DNA of 9,330 nucleotides, from contig NZ_JAIWON010000135.1 of assembly GCF_020216885.1 (NCBI RefSeq), forward strand, positions 1 to 9,330, read 5' to 3'. Each line of letters starts with the position of its first letter. Positions within the stretch are counted from its first letter, which is position 1. Below the pieces are notes generated by a model. The model made no database searches. It saw only the letters and a list, made by a program, of their open reading frames with translations, and was not told the origin of the DNA. The position numbers were made by a program, and so were the translations under genes. Source of the stretch: Zymomonas sp. Lineage in GTDB: Bacteria > Pseudomonadota > Alphaproteobacteria > Sphingomonadales > Sphingomonadaceae. Below are positions 6,552-9,330 of the stretch, in pieces.

Positions 6552-7725
6552 CCTTTCCTTGTCCACCCAGAGCATGGTCGATGATCGTGACCCTTTGCAT
6601 GTTCCTGCACGGATTGTCTGGGTCGTTGTGGTGATGTTGCTGTGCTTTTTTATTTGGGCAGCTTGCTTTAAGCTTGAAGAAGTCTCGACCGGAACGGGGA
6701 AGGTGGTGCCTTCCTCGCATGAACAGACCATCCAATCTTTGGAAGGGGGAATCCTTGTCCACTTGAATGTCAAAGAGGGCGATATTGTTCAGGCCGGACA
6801 GATGTTGGCGCAGCTTGATCGCACCCGCACCCAATCTTCGGTTGAAGAAACAGCTGCACGGGCTGTGGCCGCAGAAGCCACGGCGGCTCGGTTGCGGGCA
6901 GAAGTGAATAATACCTCGCTTTCCTTTCCTGATTCTGTGAGAGCCTATCCGGCGTTGGTAAAATCCGAGACTGACCTTTATCGTTCCCGCCGCAATAGTT
7001 TGGCTATGGGATTGAACGACCTTCATCAGCAATTGGCTTTGATTAAAAACGAGTTGACGATGACCGAGCCGCTGGTGGCAAGGGGCGCTGCCAGTGATGT
7101 CGAGGTTTTGCGTTTGAAACGGCAGGTAAGTGAAATCGAAACCCGTGCCGATGATATGCAAAATCAATATATGGTGAAGGCCAGAGAAGACCTTGAAAAA
7201 GCCGAGGCAGAAGCCAAAGCCCAGCAATCGGTTACGAAAGGGCGTTCTGATATGTTAGATCGCTTGACTTTTACTTCGCCGGTAAGGGGTATCGTTAAGG
7301 ATATCGAAGTCACCACGAAAGGTGGCGTTATTCCTCCTAATGGCCGTTTGATGACGATTGTACCTTTGGATGAACAATTACTGGTCGAGGCGCGCATATC
7401 GCCACGCGATATCGCCTTTATCCATCCCGATCAGCGGGCAACCGTCAAATTGACCGCCTATGATTACGCTATTTATGGGGGGCTGCCTGCAAAAGTAACG
7501 GTTATTTCGCCGGATACTGTTCAGGACGATGTTCGGAAAGATAGCTATTATTATCGCGTTTGGGTACGGACTGATTCCGATCATCTAACCAATAAATCCG
7601 GCCATAAATTTCCTATCGTTCCCGGTATGGTCGCAACAATTGATATTCATACAGGATCAAAAACGGTTCTTGAATATTTGGTAAAGCCGCTGAATCGCGC
7701 AAAAGAAGCCTTGAGAGAAAGATAA
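6544..7725 (+). CDS. HlyD-family membrane fusion (periplasmic adaptor) protein of the T1SS, LapC-type
   Basis: The 393-residue product begins with a short cytoplasmic tail and one membrane anchor (about 24-42, rich in Val, Leu and Phe). The first lipoyl-like half follows (GTGKVVPSS, then LEGGILVHLNVKEGDIVQAG at about 50-85). A long charged helical hairpin spans about 96-225. The second lipoyl half follows (GIVKDIEVTTKGGVIPPNG from 249), then the beta-barrel with DIAFIHPDQRATVKLTAYDY and YGGL. The C-terminus has VPGMVATIDI and ends LVKPLNRAKEALRER, a very typical family end. Length and motifs match T1SS adaptors of the HlyD/LapC group. Inferred role: a periplasmic bridge joining the ABC dimer to TolC. 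It is the last gene of the compact secretion operon. Confidence 0.95.
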   Translation: MANLSLSTQSMVDDRDPLHVPARIVWVVVVMLLCFFIWAACFKLEEVSTGTGKVVPSSHEQTIQSLEGGILVHLNVKEGDIVQAGQMLAQLDRTRTQSSVEETAARAVAAEATAARLRAEVNNTSLSFPDSVRAYPALVKSETDLYRSRRNSLAMGLNDLHQQLALIKNELTMTEPLVARGAASDVEVLRLKRQVSEIETRADDMQNQYMVKAREDLEKAEAEAKAQQSVTKGRSDMLDRLTFTSPVRGIVKDIEVTTKGGVIPPNGRLMTIVPLDEQLLVEARISPRDIAFIHPDQRATVKLTAYDYAIYGGLPAKVTVISPDTVQDDVRKDSYYYRVWVRTDSDHLTNKSGHKFPIVPGMVATIDIHTGSKTVLEYLVKPLNRAKEALRER

Positions 7726-7846
7726 ATACAAGTCGATTATTTTGATCGATAAATGAAAAGATAATTTTCAATTTCAGAAGATCTTGAAACTATGCGTAAG
7801 GCTATGGGTTATTAGATTAAATTTTTGAAAATAAAAGGTCGATATA
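7726..7846 (+). other. Intergenic region between the secretion operon and dld
   Basis: This is 121 bp, AT-rich and without a gene. I see only weak dyads: TCGAT/ATCGA (7733-7737, 7745-7749), TGAAAA/TTTTCA (7754-7759, 7765-7770) and TTTCA/TGAAA (7772-7776, 7785-7789). None is a GC-rich stem followed by a T-run, so no convincing terminator separates the operon from dld. TTGAAA at 7784-7789 could be a -35 box, but the AT-rich candidates downstream (TTATTA 7809-7814) give a 19-bp spacer. The promoter call is therefore weak. Confidence 0.4.
7834..7838 (+). promoter_or_regulatory. Ribosome binding site of dld
   Basis: AAAGG ends 8 nt before ATG 7847. The spacing is good, and the start agrees with the N-terminus expected for Dld, so this ATG is preferred. 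Confidence 0.75.
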
Positions 7847-9330
7847 ATGGTGCAGCTTCCTTCTTCTGCCCGACATGGGAATGAAACAGAAAATCAGCAA
7901 TTTCTGGATCATTTGCGTGAAATTTCGGATCATGTGCTGACTTCTGAAGGCGAGATGCATCACTATTGCACCGGTTTCCGTTTCGGCAGTGGTAGGGTTC
8001 TAGCGGTTGTTCGACCGACTTCCCTAGTTGAAATGTGGCATGTCGTCGAAGCCTGTGTTGATGCTGGCAAAATTATTATTATGCAAGCCGCCAATACCGG
8101 ATTGACCGGTGGATCAACGCCTGATGGCGATGACTATGATCGCGATATCGTTCTGATTAGTGGGATTGGTATTACCGGCGTAAAGCCGATTAACAAAGGT
8201 GAGCAGGTTATTTGCTTGCCCGGTGCCACTTTATATGACCTCGAAACTATTCTTCGACCCTTGGGGCGTGAACCGCATTCGGTGATCGGTTCTTCCTGTA
8301 TTGGGGCTTCGGTTTTTGGCGGTGTTTGTAATAATTCCGGCGGCGCATTGATGCAAAGAGGCCCTGCCTTTACGCAGTTGACCCTTTATGCTCGTATCAA
8401 CGAACAGGGTAAATTAGAGCTAGTCAATCATTTGGGTATTCGTCTGGGGAATGATCCCGAAACAATTTTAAGTCGTGTTGAAAAAGGCGACTATACCGAA
8501 GATGATATTATCAATGACGAAAGCAAACATGCTTCCGACTGTGAATATCATAACCACATTCGCGATATTGAGGCAGAGACACCAGCGCGCTTTAACGCTG
8601 ACCCGTCCCGTCTTTATGAATCTTCTGGAAGTGCCGGAAAAGTGGCGGTTTTTGCCGTGCGGCTTGATACGTTTCCGCAGCAGAAAAATGCCAAGGTTTT
8701 CTATATCGGCACCAATGATCCTGATGAATTAACCGAGCTTCGGCGGCAGGTGTTGAAGTCTTTCAAATATTTGCCAATTTCAGGCGAATATATGCATCGT
8801 CATGCTTATGATATTGCGGCGAAATACGGAAAAGATACTTTTCTAGCGATTGAATATCTCGGCACCGATCGCTTACCGCAGCTTTTCGCCATGAAGGGCT
8901 GGTTTGATGGTTTAAACAACCGTGTCAGTTTCTTGCCGCGTTATTTGAGCGATCGGGTGATGCAATTTGCGTCCACTCTGTTCCCGCATCATCTGCCTAA
9001 GCGAATGGATGATTTCCGTGACCGCTACGAACATCATCTGATTTTGAAAGTGTCCGAAGAAGGCACCGAAGAAGCGCGCGGTTTTCTGAAAGACTTTTTC
9101 GAAAAGGCAAGCGGTGGTTATTTTGAATGTAGCGATGAAGAGGGTAAAAAGGCCTTTCTGCATCGTTTCGCCGCCGCTGGGGCGGCTATCCGCTATCGTG
9201 ACGTTCATCAGGATGAAGTCGAAGATATCGTTGCGTTAGATATTGCTTTGCCACGTAATAACAAGGCGTGGGAAGAGCATCTTCCGCCTGAAATTACCGA
9301 TAAAATCAGTCATATTTTATATTATGGCCA
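7847..9330 (+). CDS. dld: Respiratory FAD-dependent D-lactate dehydrogenase, E. coli Dld type (3'-truncated)
   Basis: The frame stays open from ATG 7847 to the right edge, giving 494 whole codons. E. coli Dld has ~571 residues, so about 75-80 are missing. The protein is strongly Dld-like throughout. The FAD-binding domain (~40-210) carries QAANTGLTGGSTP (80-92) and PHSVIGSSCIGAS (143-155), then NNSGG (162-166). The membrane-associated, Dld-specific C-terminal part has RDIEAETPARFNADP, GEYMHRHAYDIAAKYGKD, KYEHH-like RYEHH (393-397), AFLHRFAAAGAAIRY (from 436) and DEVEDIVALDIAL. Known family role: oxidation of D-lactate to pyruvate at the inner face of the cytoplasmic membrane, passing electrons to quinone. 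It is not NAD-dependent LdhA. No link to secretion is apparent. It has its own RBS, but with no clear terminator upstream, read-through from the secretion operon is possible. Confidence 0.95.
   Translation, partial: MVQLPSSARHGNETENQQFLDHLREISDHVLTSEGEMHHYCTGFRFGSGRVLAVVRPTSLVEMWHVVEACVDAGKIIIMQAANTGLTGGSTPDGDDYDRDIVLISGIGITGVKPINKGEQVICLPGATLYDLETILRPLGREPHSVIGSSCIGASVFGGVCNNSGGALMQRGPAFTQLTLYARINEQGKLELVNHLGIRLGNDPETILSRVEKGDYTEDDIINDESKHASDCEYHNHIRDIEAETPARFNADPSRLYESSGSAGKVAVFAVRLDTFPQQKNAKVFYIGTNDPDELTELRRQVLKSFKYLPISGEYMHRHAYDIAAKYGKDTFLAIEYLGTDRLPQLFAMKGWFDGLNNRVSFLPRYLSDRVMQFASTLFPHHLPKRMDDFRDRYEHHLILKVSEEGTEEARGFLKDFFEKASGGYFECSDEEGKKAFLHRFAAAGAAIRYRDVHQDEVEDIVALDIALPRNNKAWEEHLPPEITDKISHILYYG

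Noticed and set aside
6502..7227. 241-codon open frame on the minus strand
   Set aside because: It lies fully antisense to the end of the ABC gene and the well-supported HlyD gene. The protein is Cys/His/Gln-rich, of low plausibility, with no recognisable domain.
7754..7770. Intrinsic terminator after the HlyD gene
   Set aside because: The stem is only A-T rich (TGAAAA/TTTTCA), with one G-C pair and no following T-run.
8475..8732. 85-codon plus-strand open frame in another frame of dld
   Set aside because: Out-of-frame shadow. The Dld frame is continuous and matches the family across this stretch.
8912..9208. 98-codon minus-strand open frame
   Set aside because: Antisense to conserved Dld residues, with no domain.

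Overview
The window reads as one strand-coherent block (all genes on +). It holds a complete type I secretion system (T1SS) behind the 3' part of a large repetitive exoprotein, followed by the first ~85% of a respiratory D-lactate dehydrogenase gene. Moderate GC, a Gram-negative TolC/HlyB/HlyD-type exporter and the codon style suggest a proteobacterium. The order exoprotein - TolC - ABC - HlyD - dld fits my memory of Zymomonas mobilis (Alphaproteobacteria, Sphingomonadales). That assignment comes from memory and not from a search.

Region 1 (1-2927) is the C-terminal ~975 residues of a cysteine-free exoprotein. It has tandem ~100-residue bacterial Ig-like modules (five clear copies, one divergent copy, and the tail of another at the left edge), then two different Ig-like domains. 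It ends in a C-terminal T1SS target domain with one lone RTX-like nonapeptide. The N-terminus, and probably more repeats, lie upstream of the window.

Region 2 (2932-7725) encodes the exporter in a tightly packed operon. The outer-membrane TolC-family channel gene starts 4 nt after the exoprotein's tandem stop codons. The ABC transporter/ATPase gene overlaps it by ATGA, and the HlyD-family adaptor gene overlaps the ABC gene by 8 nt. The ABC protein has a degenerate, non-catalytic C39-like N-terminal domain and an HlyD adaptor of the LapC type. With the C-terminal signal on the substrate, this resembles exporters dedicated to giant RTX/Ig-repeat adhesins (LapB/LapC-like). The inferred chain is: the ABC dimer recognises the exoprotein C-terminus, HlyD bridges the periplasm, TolC provides the exit, and the Ig-repeat protein ends outside the cell or on its surface.

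Region 3 (7726-7846) is a 121-bp AT-rich intergenic stretch with weak dyads, no convincing terminator and a plausible ribosome binding site. Region 4 (7847-9330) is dld, open to the window edge, clearly of the E. coli Dld (FAD, membrane-associated, quinone-linked) type. It looks functionally unrelated to secretion.

I found no tRNA, rRNA, CRISPR array, insertion sequence or phage gene. The system is recognisable and I do not claim a new type. The points most worth a second look are the unusual ABC signature (LSKGQ), the perfect hairpin at the exoprotein/TolC junction, the ambiguous TolC start and signal peptide, and the nearly identical repeat DNA at the left edge.
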